Shown: in pieces, positions 1 to 10,923 of the stretch
Numbering within the stretch: position 1 is the stretch's first letter
Layout of the letters: the number at the start of each line of letters is the position of its first letter
Assembly: GCA_021399435.1 (NCBI GenBank)
Contig: JAJTUP010000001.1
Span: forward strand, 3,100,001-3,164,000
Length of the DNA: 64,000 nucleotides
Source of the DNA: Diaporthe sp. PMI_573
Taxonomy: Eukaryota > Ascomycota > Sordariomycetes > Diaporthales > Diaporthaceae
Direction of reading: 5' to 3'
Translations under genes and position numbers: made by a program
Notes under the pieces: model-generated
Told to the model about the DNA's origin: nothing
What the model saw: only the letters and a program-made list of their open reading frames with translations
Databases searched by the model: none

Positions 1-1
1 C

Positions 2-2398
2 ACGTCTACCTCCAGCCCGAACATTTCACAGCGATGGCCGTCGACCAGAGAGCCGCCCAGACCGAGCGAATCTCCGACGACGCGAAATGTGGCTGCGCCT
101 GACGTTGCCGCACCCGTCGACGACGCTCTGGACATATTCGTTTCTCGAACCCGTCATTTGTTCGAGCTGTTCCGTCTGCATGCCGAGCAAGTGAAATCCA
201 TGCTTTCATGTTCGCCAGACGATCTCGCTCGAGCGGGACTTTGGTGGTTTTTAAAGGGCAGAATGGGGCTGGAAATGTCTATCAGGGAGGCGCCGCAGAC
301 ACCACAGACCCAAGGTCAAGTCTCAGCAGCTCGTCAGCAGGCATATGCAGACCTGGCCAAGGCGTATTTCCTGTTTGAGGAAGTCGTACCCGGGGTCATG
401 GGCCAGAAGAGCAGTCCCGTCGATGCAGAAGTCCAGGAAGTCGGGCAAGCGATAACGTCGCAATTGAGAAAACTTTCCTCCTCAATGAAGCGGAACGGGT
501 TCTTGCCCCCCGAGGATGCCCTGTTGCCTCAATCGCTGGATCGATCGATTTGGGTAGAGTATCCTGCCATCAGTCAAGATGTTGTGTCCTTATTGTGGGG
601 GTCCAGGGGCGGGTCTCTCGCACTGCAACAGCCTGTCACCAGGGTGCCATTGCTCGCATGTTTGCCACTGGGCGACACAGCCGATATGTTCTGCTATGGA
701 CGCTACTTTGTGGACGTCTTCCTCATGGAGCAAGGAATGGAAGCCCACCCGCTTCGTTTCCCTTGCCTGCTCTCTGTAACAAGAGCAACAAAACAATGCA
801 GCCTCGAGTACTGTCTTGCAAGCCAGAATGGCGCAGTCCAGTTCCGCATACAAAGCAACAAGGCGGCGGGCCCGACGTGGGAGGACGTAAAGTGGAGGGT
901 GGAAAAATGCTCCCTTGAGGTCAAATTGCCTCGTGGCTTTGCGCTGGCTACTCAGTGTAGACCCCAAGATTTCAAGCTCCTCTGGAGCATGCAAGACTTC
1001 AACGCCAAGTCGCTTGCGACACTTCAGCCGCGGAAAGAAGAGGAAATTGTTTTCAAGTCAACTCTGCGCAGCTTCCAATATTTCGATTCCAACGCCCAGT
1101 CAGCTGCGTTCCCCAAAGAGGCAGTCCGAGCTTGCGATGTTGGCCTTTTCGAGAAGATCCTCACGGAATCATCGCCGACAGGGCAAAGAAGCTTTCATCG
1201 GGGTTTCCGCCTGGCTGTCGTCACCGGCCCAAGCACGAAGATACTGAGTGCAGTCAATCACGTGTACATTCCACAGACACCTGTCCAATTTGGATTTCTA
1301 CGCGGCGAACACAACGAGCCGGCTCTTCTTCTCAGATTCGATGATGGAAACTCATCGGGCAGAATGGTTATGGCTTTCAACGACGAGCCTGAGCGTCTTC
1401 GATTCCATAGCCTCTTGGCCGGCACTGTGGTCCAACATGACGAGAAGGTTCACTCCGAAGTCCCTATCACCGGTTTCGCACTGTCACATAGCGTAAAGAC
1501 GGGGCCCATGAAAGGCTTCTCTCAGCTGCCTTGGTCAAGAGTCAGGATTATCAACGAGGACACTGAAGATGAAATTCCGGAAACAGTACTGTCGGAGAAG
1601 CTCAAGATCGTGGTCGACTTCAAATGCGGCACCATCGCTGACAGAGTCAACGTTGAACCTGGGGAGCTGAAGATCAGGCTACCTGTCAAGGACCAATTGA
1701 GTCTTTCCATTCTACGGCAGCCACAAAAGGATTTGACAATTTCCTTGTCGGAGTCTCAGGTTCCAAAGCAGACCCCAGAGGAGATGTACCAGGCGCTGCA
1801 GACAACGAGTCGCTCACCTTCTGTGCGAACGCTGACGTTCACCAGTCAAAGAAACCTGCACGAGTTCGAAGAGGCTTTGACAGGGTTCAAGGTGCTGTTT
1901 GATGGGATTGCAGCAACGCTGGCCATCTCCCGGCGACGCATGGTGGTGCCAATCTACAAGAAGTGGGAAGCAGGAGCGACAAGGATCCAGGTCGTACAGT
2001 CAGAGAACATCATCCAGGTGCTGGCCTTCTTCGAGGACTTCCACCATGGTGAAAGCATGAGCTTTCCCCTCAAGCCGACTGACGTTTTCGAGGCTGTAAG
2101 CCGCAATAAGCTGGCGGGCATCAAGATTGACGACGCAAAGTTCCCTCTGCCACGCAGGACAGAAGATCACGAAGGGTCAGCGGACGACGTTGCGTTTGTG
2201 TGCTTGGATCTGCCGGAAATACCAGGGGAGCATGACGATATCACGATATTATTTGAGAGCGAAGAGGGTGAGTCTCACATCTTAGACGTGACACGATTAC
2301 GAAGTGGCTAACTGATGGCAACAGCGCGCGATGATCTGATCCGGTGCCTCCCAGCACCAGTTAAGGGATCCAGACTGTCACGGATGACTGGAAAGTAG
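2..2398 (+). CDS. Uncharacterised fungal protein, 5'-truncated by window edge
   Basis: Exons 2-2267 and 2325-2398, about 779 residues visible. The frame is open to the left edge and the first in-frame candidate start at 89 is only a GTG, so the true start lies outside the window. The intron 2268-2324 (57 bases) has GTGAGT, a GCTAAC branch site and CAACAG; splicing replaces a short read-through tail with one ending in ...SRLSRMTGK and a TAG at 2396. I recognise no domain. Visible traits are a helical N-terminal part (about residues 40-160), then a mixed, apparently beta-rich remainder with many aromatic and hydrophobic strands, no signal peptide and no membrane segment. Composition and codon use look like a real conserved protein. 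It converges on the GRF zinc-finger gene. Function unknown. Confidence 0.8.
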
Positions 2399-2884
2399 AA
2401 CGAACGGGCATGATGAGGCACAAACAACCATCTTGATGGAAATATAGGACAAACACCGCACAAGCTTTGAGCGGCTGATAGCTACATACACTCTTGCATT
2501 TGCCGCATGAGATACCCCCCTGCTTGAAAGTTGGAGTAGACGAACCCTAGCTTCGAAGGAGGAGCGAGGCAAGGCGAGCCTGGGAATGCGAGGACGCAAA
2601 TGTCGGGAGGGCGAGCAGCCCGGTTGGACATATAAAGGAAATAGCAAAGTCAACCCGCCGGTCCAAACAATACGATAGGGCATCACCACCCATATCAAAC
2701 TTATCTTTCCCACGGTGCTTTGATCCTTGTGTCTCTGGAAATATTCAAAGGGGTATCCTATGGGCCTGACGCAAATATGGCCCCAGACTAACTCACTACA
2801 AGCCTTGCCAAACACACACATTAACCAAGCTTCTGGCGATGACAGTCTACCGCCCAACCAAGCAGAAAGAGAGACCAGCCCCCC
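2399..2884. other. Convergent intergenic region
   Basis: About 490 bases between the 3' ends of two convergent genes. It should hold both 3' untranslated regions. I see no further gene. Confidence 0.6.
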
Positions 2885-4325
2885 TCAATCCTCCTGGCTC
2901 AGCTTCAGCAGCCCCGAGCTGAGCTCCCGCAGCGTCTCCCTGTCCATCTTCCGACCATTCTCCAGCGCCACGAGCCGCTGCTGCAGCTCGGCGATCCTGG
3001 CGTCCCGCTCGGCGATGCCGGCCCTCGCGGCGTCCCGGCCCCGCACCACGCCCCTGACCCGCGATTCGTGCCGCTCCATCGCCAGCCTGAGCGTCCGCTT
3101 CGTGGACTCGGATACGGGCTGCTGGTGTATCATCTCCATGACCTCGTCTGCGATCCTGGGGAAGTCTTCCGCCGCGGCCGGCGCTGCTGTGTTCTTCCTG
3201 GCCGTCTCGGGGGTGTTGGTCTTGGGCCCGGCGAGGACATCGGTCTTGCGGTACGGTGTGGGCGTCTCCGGGTCCCCCAATACAACATGTTCGGGGCCGG
3301 GCGGCGAACCGGCCTGCCGCTGGCGCTTGGCGGACCGCTCGCGCTCCTCCTCGGCAACGAGCAGGCCTGGCCTCCGGCTCACGGGCGTTGGGAGGCTGCC
3401 ATGAGCCGTGGGGGTGTCGTAGGCGTCCCTCGCACGCTGCTGCTTCCGCGCGCTCTCGTCCGTGATGGCGGCGAGCTGCCTCTCTGTGTCAGAGTCGTCG
3501 AGGTCGTCGCCCCCGAACTCCTCGCCGCTGTCCTCCTCCAGGAAGACGCTGCGCTTCCGCTTCGCAGTCGGCGTCACCGGGTCTGCTGCCCTGCCCGGTC
3601 GTGCCTGGAAACCACCGGGCCTGGGCCTGCTGTCGCCTGCTGCCGCTGCCGCGTCGGAGCTGAGGGACTTGGATGAGGTCGAGCCGCGGAGCGTCTGGCT
3701 GGGCACGTTGGCCTCGCCATCCGTATCGCTGGATTGTGAAGGGTAGTTCTCGCGTGGTGCGTCGAGTCCTTTGAAGATCCTTTGCTTGGACCCTCCAGGC
3801 CTATCGAAGTACTGGGAGATGGTCGGCGCAGCTGCTTTTGATGCGGACAAGTTCAGAGGAGGCGCTGGCTCGGGAGTCTTGGCCCGCACGCTCGTAGTGA
3901 CACCATTTTCCGACCGGCAGTTGTGGAGCAGGAGGGCATCTCGCTCGCGCTTCATTGCCTCTTCCTCCCTGAAGTTGGGGTGAGTGAGTGTGCGCATACG
4001 TCGGGTAGCTGGAAACTCCAGTTGTGTGGAGAGACGAACCAGAGGAAGAAGTCGCACTTCTTGGGGTTGTCCTGGCATGTGTAGAATCGCTTGCCCTTAT
4101 TCGGGCTGTCCTTCTTCACCGTCAGGCAGAGAGCGGGTTTCCGCGGCGTGCACTCGCCTACGAGCGCAGATGGCTCATGGTTAGAGAAACGAGCCGGTGA
4201 GTCCTCATGGGGTGTGGTGGCGGGTGCTCACAGAGCCATTGGCCGTCTTCAAGGAGACCTCGCTTGCGAGGTGTGAACGGCGTCTTCGCGGATGCCCCCC
4301 TTTTTGAGGGGGTCTTGAAGGGCAT
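2885..4325 (-). CDS. GRF-type zinc finger protein
   Basis: Three exons: 4325-4232, 4157-4040 and 3968-2885; 431 residues. Introns are 4231-4158 (GTGAGC, CTAAC, GTAG) and 4039-3969 (GTTCGT, CTCAC, TTCAG). The first 70 residues form a GRF zinc finger: QWLCECTPRKPA, LTVKK, then GKRFYTCQ and KKCDFFLW, with the Cys ligands in place; the Trp codon of FFLW is split by intron 2. GRF fingers bind nucleic acid in known families. The rest is disordered, with acidic EEDSGEEFGGDD-like segments, basic KRKR and KRQRQ clusters suggesting nuclear location, and a C-terminal coiled coil (about 370-425). The exon-3 frame alone stays open to 4078 and would give a false start without the finger. The start at 4325 (MPFKTPSKRG) precedes the finger directly. 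Family assignment is firm; biological role is not. Confidence 0.9.
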
Positions 4326-5065
4326 CTTGTCGGGTCAATCGGCTTCGAAGACAGGTGGGTTGGGTTCGCATGTGATGCGTGGAGGACGGGTTTTGTCGCC
4401 AGGCTTCCGGGTGGTGGGCTTTATCGCGACGTCAGTGACGGCACCCCGTTTGCACTTCTGTTTGGAGCTGGACCCCTGCCCCAGCCACCTGCCCGGTCTG
4501 CAGCAGGATACTAGGCCAGATCTAGGTGCCAGGGTGCGTAGCTGCTGCAGGACGGCCCGACGCGCTGGGTCATGTCCCCACACCAGCCACGTTGTGTCAG
4601 TCCCCAGGACCCTGGTTTTGCCTCTTCTTATTCCTTGGAATCACTTAACCTCCAGTGTGTATACTTGTACTGTGTGCACTATGTCTCCACCTGGTGCGTT
4701 TCTGGCTTCTGGGAGAGAATGAGGTCTCCCGTCACGATTAGGTCATCCACATGTCTGAGATGTTGGTAATGCTCAGGCTCAGGATTTTTCATTTCGTAGA
4801 TACAAGTACATTTCGAGAAGACAAAGTAAAACAAACGGACTGATTATCGCTATGCTGATGACCGTCATGGTGGCGGCTATTGAAATATGCAAAACCTGAG
4901 CGCATGCTCTCGGAGCTCTCGGAGCTCTCGACCTCAGCTAATTCGGGGTATACGCGTTGACTAAAAGATGACTTCAAAAAGAAAAGAAGGGGGAAAAAAA
5001 AAACATGAACCCGCGTGCGACCCGCGTGCGGCCTCGGCATTCCATCGCCGTGGCCTTTATCAAGA
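4326..5065. other. Upstream region of GRF gene and 3' region of ELMO gene
   Basis: About 740 bases between two minus-strand genes. It should contain the promoter of the GRF gene and the 3' untranslated region of the ELMO gene. A 9-base direct repeat is present at 4906-4930. No gene seen. Confidence 0.5.
4906..4930. repeat. 9-base tandem repeat, about three copies
   Basis: The unit GCTCTCGGA is repeated nearly three times. It lies in noncoding DNA 3' of the ELMO gene. Confidence 0.7.
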
Positions 5066-7282
5066 CTAGACCTCATAGAAGTAGTTGTCGTCTAGTCCCT
5101 CCCTGCTCGGCACCACGCCGGCTCCAGGAGGCGGCCCCTGGTACACGGCGTCCACCCTTACATTAAGCAGCCTGATCTTCAGGCCGTAATCGCTGACCAG
5201 CGTTACCAGCTTGTTTGTCTCCGCCGTTATTGGCGCCTGGTTGAGCAGCATGAGCAGGCCATCCAGCCACTCGGATGCCAGGGAGTGGTTCAGGGGAAAC
5301 AGTGTCAGGATGGCCTGCTCTTTGGTGTCACCACCCTTTGCCGCCTCTTCTGGCCTCACGTAGCTGTAGATGGTGATCTTTGTCGTCGTTTTTGGTGTGG
5401 CGTTGATGCCCACAACCGCGCCAGCGGTTGCCGCCTGGTTCTTGAGCGTTGATCCGCTAGATACGCTCCGAGCGTCCTCGTTAGGGGCGGACACGTTCGA
5501 CACCACCGAGCTGATGGTGCTCAGGTCGATCTTCTCTGCGAGGGAGTCAAGGCTGGGATCTGGCTCGATCTTCTCCGCAAAGTCGGCGTAGTGAAGGTAG
5601 CGCCTGTTGTGAGACAGCTTCGCAAACCTCCACGGTTTCGGCTGGTAGAGCTTCTTCTTGCCCGAGCCGTCCTCCTGCTGATGCTCCGGCTGGTCGCGCC
5701 GTGGCAGCGGTCTGGAGGACCAGGCTCCCTGCAAGAGACAGCGGATGCGCTGTTCCTTGACGAATGACAGTGCTTCATGTTTCAGTTCCTCGCGCACCTG
5801 GTAGAGATGCTGGCCCCACTGGTCGTCAAACGACAAATCTAGAAGCTCCATCTGTAGCTCCCGCAGTCGCGCACAATCATGCTCCTGAAGCTCTTCTTCG
5901 ACCTCCACCACGTCTTTTATCCTGCTCGCCTGGCCGACCACCTGTTCGATGAGGATTCGGACCAGCTCAGCCACCTTGTCGAAATCGTCTCTCTCGGCTC
6001 CCGTAGCCTTCCACAGTCGGAAGAAAGCATGGAGACCAGCGGTGTGTAGCCGCGACCACTGAAGCAACAAGGGCCTGAAGATCTTGTCGTTGTTCTTGAC
6101 GTTTTCAAGCGCTTGATACGCCTTTGTATCCTCGAGATCTGCCTTGTTCACCTCAAAATGCTCGAAGAGCATTGTCGTAACTGCCAAGCTCGACCGTGCC
6201 ACCGGACACCTCTCATGTAGTGGCCTTGTCGACTGCTCCAAGAGCATCTTTTGGAAGCCGTCCTCATTCTTGCGCACGTAGTCCGTCAGGTCCATCATGC
6301 CCAGGAACCCAGCGGTGCCGAACTCTTGTGCTGGGCTTTCTGTCTCGAAACCTAGCCTGCGCCACTTTTCTGGGTTGTGTTTCCTGTTGCTTTTATCACC
6401 ATCCATGGCCACCGGCGTGGTGGAGCCGGACCCGTTACCAAAGGACTTATCAGGCGCGCTGGCAAGATGCAGACCCTTTAGTGCTCTGCGGTGCTCCGGC
6501 CGCTCCAAGTCAACTTTGACCTCCTTCCACCGCCTGAGAAGCACCTTCGTGAGCGATTGGAATTCTAGTAGAGGCTGGGCAAGGTCCTGCATCGCCGAGC
6601 TCTGCATCAGGTTGTATACCGCCTTTATTAAACCCAGATCCTGCAGTTTCTTTATGAACTTTGACCAGTCCTCGTTCGCGCCTGACCTGGTACCATTTGC
6701 ACCACTCCGCGGCTCTTCCTTGGACACGGCATCGCGTATAAGTGCGTTAATCAGCATCAGGGAATTGGCGCACAGGGCATGGTCGGCAGACTGGAGCTGG
6801 GAGATGACCTGCTCGAAAAGCTGGGGGTAGACGGCGACGGCAGGCTTGAGGGCGCGGAAGCCGAAAGTGCTGGGACCCTTCACAGATGCTGCGATGTGGT
6901 TGGTCCTGGGAGCGGACTGCGAGTGAGACACGAGGGCAACCAGTATAGACATTGCACCTCTCAAGATGTTGACCAGGGGGTTCGTAACGATGAGCTCGAC
7001 AATGCGCTCGACAAGGTCGGTAGCCATGTGGCCCTCGAAAATGTCCCATCCCATGTCAACCTCGAGTAGCCTGCTCAGGGATTGGAGCGAATACGCCAGA
7101 GTGTTGCCGCCGGTGCTCATGATGAGACGTCGCAGGATGACGAGACCGCCGGCGGAGATGAAGACATCGGCGAAGGCAGGGTCGTTGATGGAAGATTGGA
7201 GCTTGAAGACGGCCATCTTGCGAGCGGCATCCTCGTCGCTGGCCAGGCGCGATAGGAGCGCCGGCACGTCTGCCTGGTCCAT
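5066..7282 (-). CDS. LMO1: ELMO/CED-12 domain protein (Lmo1-like)
   Basis: Single exon, 738 residues, ATG at 7282. The N-terminal ~250 residues are helical armadillo-like repeats (LLSRLASDEDAARKMAVFKL, then VERIVELIVTNPLVNILRGA). The ELMO domain follows at about 300-440 (KWRRLGFETESPAQEF, then GFLGMMDLTDYVRKNEDGF and PLLLQWSRLHTAGLHAFFRLW). A C-terminal PH-like region at about 520-725 includes KPWRFAKLSHNRRYLHYADF. This order is that of ELMO proteins. By family knowledge they partner a DOCK-type exchange factor (Dck1 in yeast) to activate a Rac/Rho5-type GTPase at membranes, affecting polarity, oxidative stress and mitophagy. Length is close to yeast Lmo1 and animal ELMO. The DOCK partner is not in this window. 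A GC-rich hexamer repeat lies just upstream. Confidence 0.88.
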   Translation of the reverse strand: MDQADVPALLSRLASDEDAARKMAVFKLQSSINDPAFADVFISAGGLVILRRLIMSTGGNTLAYSLQSLSRLLEVDMGWDIFEGHMATDLVERIVELIVTNPLVNILRGAMSILVALVSHSQSAPRTNHIAASVKGPSTFGFRALKPAVAVYPQLFEQVISQLQSADHALCANSLMLINALIRDAVSKEEPRSGANGTRSGANEDWSKFIKKLQDLGLIKAVYNLMQSSAMQDLAQPLLEFQSLTKVLLRRWKEVKVDLERPEHRRALKGLHLASAPDKSFGNGSGSTTPVAMDGDKSNRKHNPEKWRRLGFETESPAQEFGTAGFLGMMDLTDYVRKNEDGFQKMLLEQSTRPLHERCPVARSSLAVTTMLFEHFEVNKADLEDTKAYQALENVKNNDKIFRPLLLQWSRLHTAGLHAFFRLWKATGAERDDFDKVAELVRILIEQVVGQASRIKDVVEVEEELQEHDCARLRELQMELLDLSFDDQWGQHLYQVREELKHEALSFVKEQRIRCLLQGAWSSRPLPRRDQPEHQQEDGSGKKKLYQPKPWRFAKLSHNRRYLHYADFAEKIEPDPSLDSLAEKIDLSTISSVVSNVSAPNEDARSVSSGSTLKNQAATAGAVVGINATPKTTTKITIYSYVRPEEAAKGGDTKEQAILTLFPLNHSLASEWLDGLLMLLNQAPITAETNKLVTLVSDYGLKIRLLNVRVDAVYQGPPPGAGVVPSREGLDDNYFYEV

Positions 7283-8469
7283 GGCGAGATCGGGTCGAGG
7301 AGGGGGGTTCGCGAGCGAGGTCAGGCAGGGCGCAGGCGCGGGCGCGGGCGCGGGCGCGGGCGAGGGCAGGGCAGAGCACGAGCTCGTGTAACGGGGCGGG
7401 CTGCCGAGCTGCAGAGGCTCTCCCGATGACGCAGAAAGCAGGTAGACGGTGGTACAGAGGTCGGGATTAGTGTCATAAGTGCTGCATGTCTCAAAGAGGT
7501 GGGCGGGGCGGCGGGTGTATCGCGAGACGCAAGCAATTGTTGTCTTGCAGTCGTGTGCTCTCGAGCCCGAAAAGCAGGGAGTTTAGTCTAATCCACGGAC
7601 GGCGCCACGGACGGGTCCGGACTGCCTAACTGCGTACTGCCAATAAGGGGTGGGGATTCCGCTGCAACGTCGGAATCTTGGGTGTGATTTCCGGGGCTCA
7701 GGACAACTCACTCTCTGCTTTCCCATGCGGCCATGCCCAAGGCCAGCCCTTTCTCGAGAGCCGCCACAGAGAACTTAATTTAAGCTTTACCAACTCCTGC
7801 ACTGATATTCGCAACCATGCCTGGGCATTGGACCCGAGCCCTGCAGATCTGCACCTCATGCAGATTCATGCTTTGTGCTGCTAATCCAAATCTCCAAGCC
7901 CAGGCGCCCTGTTCACTGAACCCTTACTGACGGACGAGCCGAGCGGGAGTCGAGAGCCGAGCCCGTTGCACCTCAGACCACTCAGCACCACGAGACGGTC
8001 GCGTGTCTCCCACACAGACTTGGTTGCTCATGCTGCCACAACGGTCAGCAATGGACCTTCAACGGGCCGAGGAGAAGCACGACGGCCCCTCTGCCCAGGC
8101 TCTCCCGGGCTTGTGAGTGTGCTTATCTCAAGCACGCATCAGGCGATTCTTGCAACCCAGCGGTGCCTCGGAGAAGCACCTCTCAGTCTCCTCACACTAA
8201 CTACTAACCAACCACCTGCAGTAGCCATTGACGAACCAGAATCATTCAATTATTGATGTGTCACACACTTGGTAACGACATCATATTTACCCACAGCAGA
8301 TAAGACCACTGTGCTCAACACCGCGAGAACCTTGAGTCTTGCTTGTCCATAGATCCATAATCAAAACGCGTGCTGCTTCGGCCTGTCATCGTGTCTCTCA
8401 TTGAACGTCACTGCGTGTTGAAGCTGGTATACTCGTGCCCGCAAGGTCGCGCCGCTCGGACTTGATAAC
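7283..8469. other. Divergent upstream region of ELMO and SDR genes
   Basis: About 1.2 kb between two divergent genes, expected to hold both promoters and leaders. It contains a GGGCGC repeat at 7335-7362. No convincing gene. Confidence 0.5.
7335..7362. repeat. GGGCGC hexamer repeat
   Basis: Four to five copies of GGGCGC, 50-80 bases upstream of the ELMO start codon, so probably in its promoter or leader. Confidence 0.8.
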
Positions 8470-9562
8470 ATGGACACTACTGAGGACTTCAGCCCATACC
8501 GTCCTGATGGCAAGCTCGTGAGTTACCAGGCTCCAAAGCCTCTCCGTGGCATCGGCAAAAGGCAAAATTAACAGACTCCGAGTACGGCTTCGTCTGTGTT
8601 GTTACAGGAACTTCGCAGCCCGTCGGTAAGGCCATTGTCCAGGAGCTGGCAACCCACGGCGCGGCTGCGATATACGCCTGTGACCAGCCTACAGCCCTGG
8701 ACAAGGACAAGGACTTTGTCGATGCCGTGTCCAAGGACCACCCGCATACCAAGATCATCCCCTATCCCTTTAACGTCGCGAAGGAGGAGGAAACGGTCGT
8801 GCTCATCGACGAGGTCCTGCACGCCTTTGGCCGCCTCGACGTCTGGGTCTGCTCGTCCGGCCTGCTCGGGCCACCGTCGATCCACGATACCACCCCAGCC
8901 GACCTCCAGCGATGCTTCGAGGCGCACTCCATGGCCCCCTTCTTCGCGCTCAAGTACGCGCCCCCTGCCATGGGGAAGCTTACAAAGAAGCAGGCGTACC
9001 CCAACGCCGCGCCCAAGTCGCAGAAATATGGCAGTATCATCGTCATCAGTAGCGTAGCGTCTACTTATGGAGGATGCTGGGGACCCAGCTACACCATGGC
9101 GACCCATGCGGCACTGGGGGTCGTCAGGGCCGGAGTCGCTGTGCTGAAGGGCACTGGCGTGAGAATAAACTGTATTTCTCCCGGCCAGGTCGATGTGGGC
9201 GTTGACCTACATGGGGTGAGCAGCCGCTGCCAGAGACATCTGTTCCTGGCCGAGTTACTGAGATGTTATGCAGACGGACATGAGAGGGCTCGTGGCGCAG
9301 TTCCCACCAGCATCCCTACAGACACCCGAGGTCAGCACCACACCAGCGTGCCCATTGCTTGGCTTGTTACCGCTAACGATCATTGATGCATGTGATATAG
9401 GCACAGAAGCAGACAATCCCACTCGAACGTGCTGGACAACCGAAGGAGGTTGCAAGAGTTACAGGGTTCCTCGCATGTGGGTTCTCATCCTATGTCAACG
9501 GTGCAAATATGGTGGTAGACGGTGGCGCGAGTGTGATGAACCCCATGAGCATCCCAATCTAA
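8470..9562 (+). CDS. Short-chain dehydrogenase/reductase with altered catalytic motif
   Basis: Proposed exons: 8470-8521, 8575-9215, 9274-9330 and 9401-9562, 303 residues. Introns 2 (GTGAGC...TTATGCAG) and 3 (GTCAGC, CTAAC, GATATAG) are clear. Intron 1 is uncertain: the strong GTGAGT donor at 8518 gives the wrong phase, while GTTACC at 8522 is in phase. The Rossmann motif is VVTGTSQPVGKAI. The Asn-Ala-Gly equivalent is CSSGLLG, the active Ser lies in VISSVAS, and the Tyr in SYTMATHAALG; the usual Lys four residues after Tyr is Thr. The C-terminus has the family's VNGANMVVDGG. Substrate unknown; NAD(P)-linked redox activity is uncertain because of the Lys change. The divergent neighbour (ELMO) suggests no pathway. 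Confidence 0.85.
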
Positions 9563-10272
9563 GTGGATGTTGGATTTGTCTCTGCGCTGGAAGATGGCAC
9601 ATAGTGATAGTGATCATTTGGGTAATCTCTTCGGTGCTGTGCCGATGCGACAGTCTGGTCATCATGCCCCACGTGCAGTCCTCTTGTGTGGAAAGATCTC
9701 TTACGACTTTGTCAAATCTCCTCGGCTGGTTCAAGTGCATCGTGGGTATCCTTTGGTGGAGAACGCTGTCTGTAGGCGCAAAGGGTGGATGGATAGTGTT
9801 GTTTCTACAAAGAAAGATTCGGCTGCATCGGAAAACTCTTGTTCAAGCGAGCAGAAGGGTGAATTTGCATACGTCTACAAAAGTATTCTGGTTACCAAGA
9901 CTGTATCTTTATAGGATATTGATCTTATCAGTCCCGTCAAGGGGTGAGAACGGTCCCGCGCAGTTGGTAGACTCGTCTTGCCGGCTGCCGGCGACTACCG
10001 CACTCCACATGGCTTTGATGCTCCTTTAGGACACTAAGGCAAAACTCCTCTCACTTGTCAATCTCATTGATTCCATTACCGTATTGCTTCATTTTGTCGC
10101 ATTCCTGAACGAGAGTAGTTTTTTATTCAACCTGGACGTTCAGTCCCATAGATTACATTTCTTGTTTCTGTGAGAGAAATTACTACATTGATGACCATCT
10201 GATCGCTGTCTCATTCATCACTTAATCCATCACCAATCAATCCATCGGACCCCTGCACCAGACCAGACCGAA
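9563..10272. other. Intergenic region upstream of cytidine deaminase
   Basis: About 700 bases between two plus-strand genes, holding the SDR 3' end and the deaminase promoter and leader. The ORFs here look accidental. Confidence 0.5.
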
Positions 10273-10923
10273 ATGGCCCCCCAACCGCCCCCGATGCTGT
10301 CCAGCATCAACAACCAGCACATCGAGTCGACGGCGGAAACGTTCGGCCTTACGCAGGAGGAGATCAAGAACCTGCGGCGCCACGCCGTCGAGGCCAAGGA
10401 CACCGCATACTGCCCCTACAGCAAGTTCCGCGTCGGCGCCGTGCTGCTCACCAACGCCGGCGCCTACATCCCCGGCGCAAACGTCGAGAACGCTGCCTAC
10501 CCGGTCGGAACCTGCGCCGAGCGCGTCGCCTTCGGCAAGGCCGTGACCGAGGGCCACCGCAGCTTCAAGGCTGTCGCCGTGGCCACCGACATCTCGCCGC
10601 CAGCCAGTCCCTGCGGCATGTGCAGGCAGTTGTGAGTTCCAACACCCTCCTGCCCGGGTTGTTGGGTGAGGTGAGCCAAGTAGCGTGTATGACTGACGTG
10701 TCTGGCGTCTCAGTATCCGGGAATTCTGCGAATTGAGCATGCCCATCTTGATGTTTGATAAGGATGGGAATTATTGCGTTCTGCGCCTAGAGGATGTAGG
10801 TCCCTGACCTGACTCTCCCCCTCGTGGGACCTACCCGTGCTAACTGGGGATGTCTGCGCGCAGCTTCTTCCCATGTCATTCGGCCCTGAGGACCTAAACG
10901 GCACAAGACAGCCTGCGAACTAA
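10273..10923 (+). CDS. CDD1: Cytidine deaminase
   Basis: Exons 10273-10631, 10714-10795 and 10864-10923; 166 residues. Introns are 10632-10713 (GTGAGT...GTCTCAG) and 10796-10863 (GTAGGT...GCGCAG), both closing in phase. The protein carries the cytidine deaminase zinc site: NVENAAYPVGTCAERVAFGK with the Cys-Ala-Glu core and PCGMCRQ with the two other Cys ligands, plus PYSKFRVGAVL for substrate binding and a C-terminal LLPMSFGPEDL. It deaminates cytidine and deoxycytidine to uridine forms in pyrimidine salvage in the cytosol. Length fits the small homotetrameric class. The start has good context (CGAAATGG). Confidence 0.96.

Noticed and set aside
8727..9386. SDR read as a single exon to 9386
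   Set aside because: It would lose the Rossmann motif at the start and the conserved C-terminus; introns at 9216-9273 and 9331-9400 restore the family's normal end.
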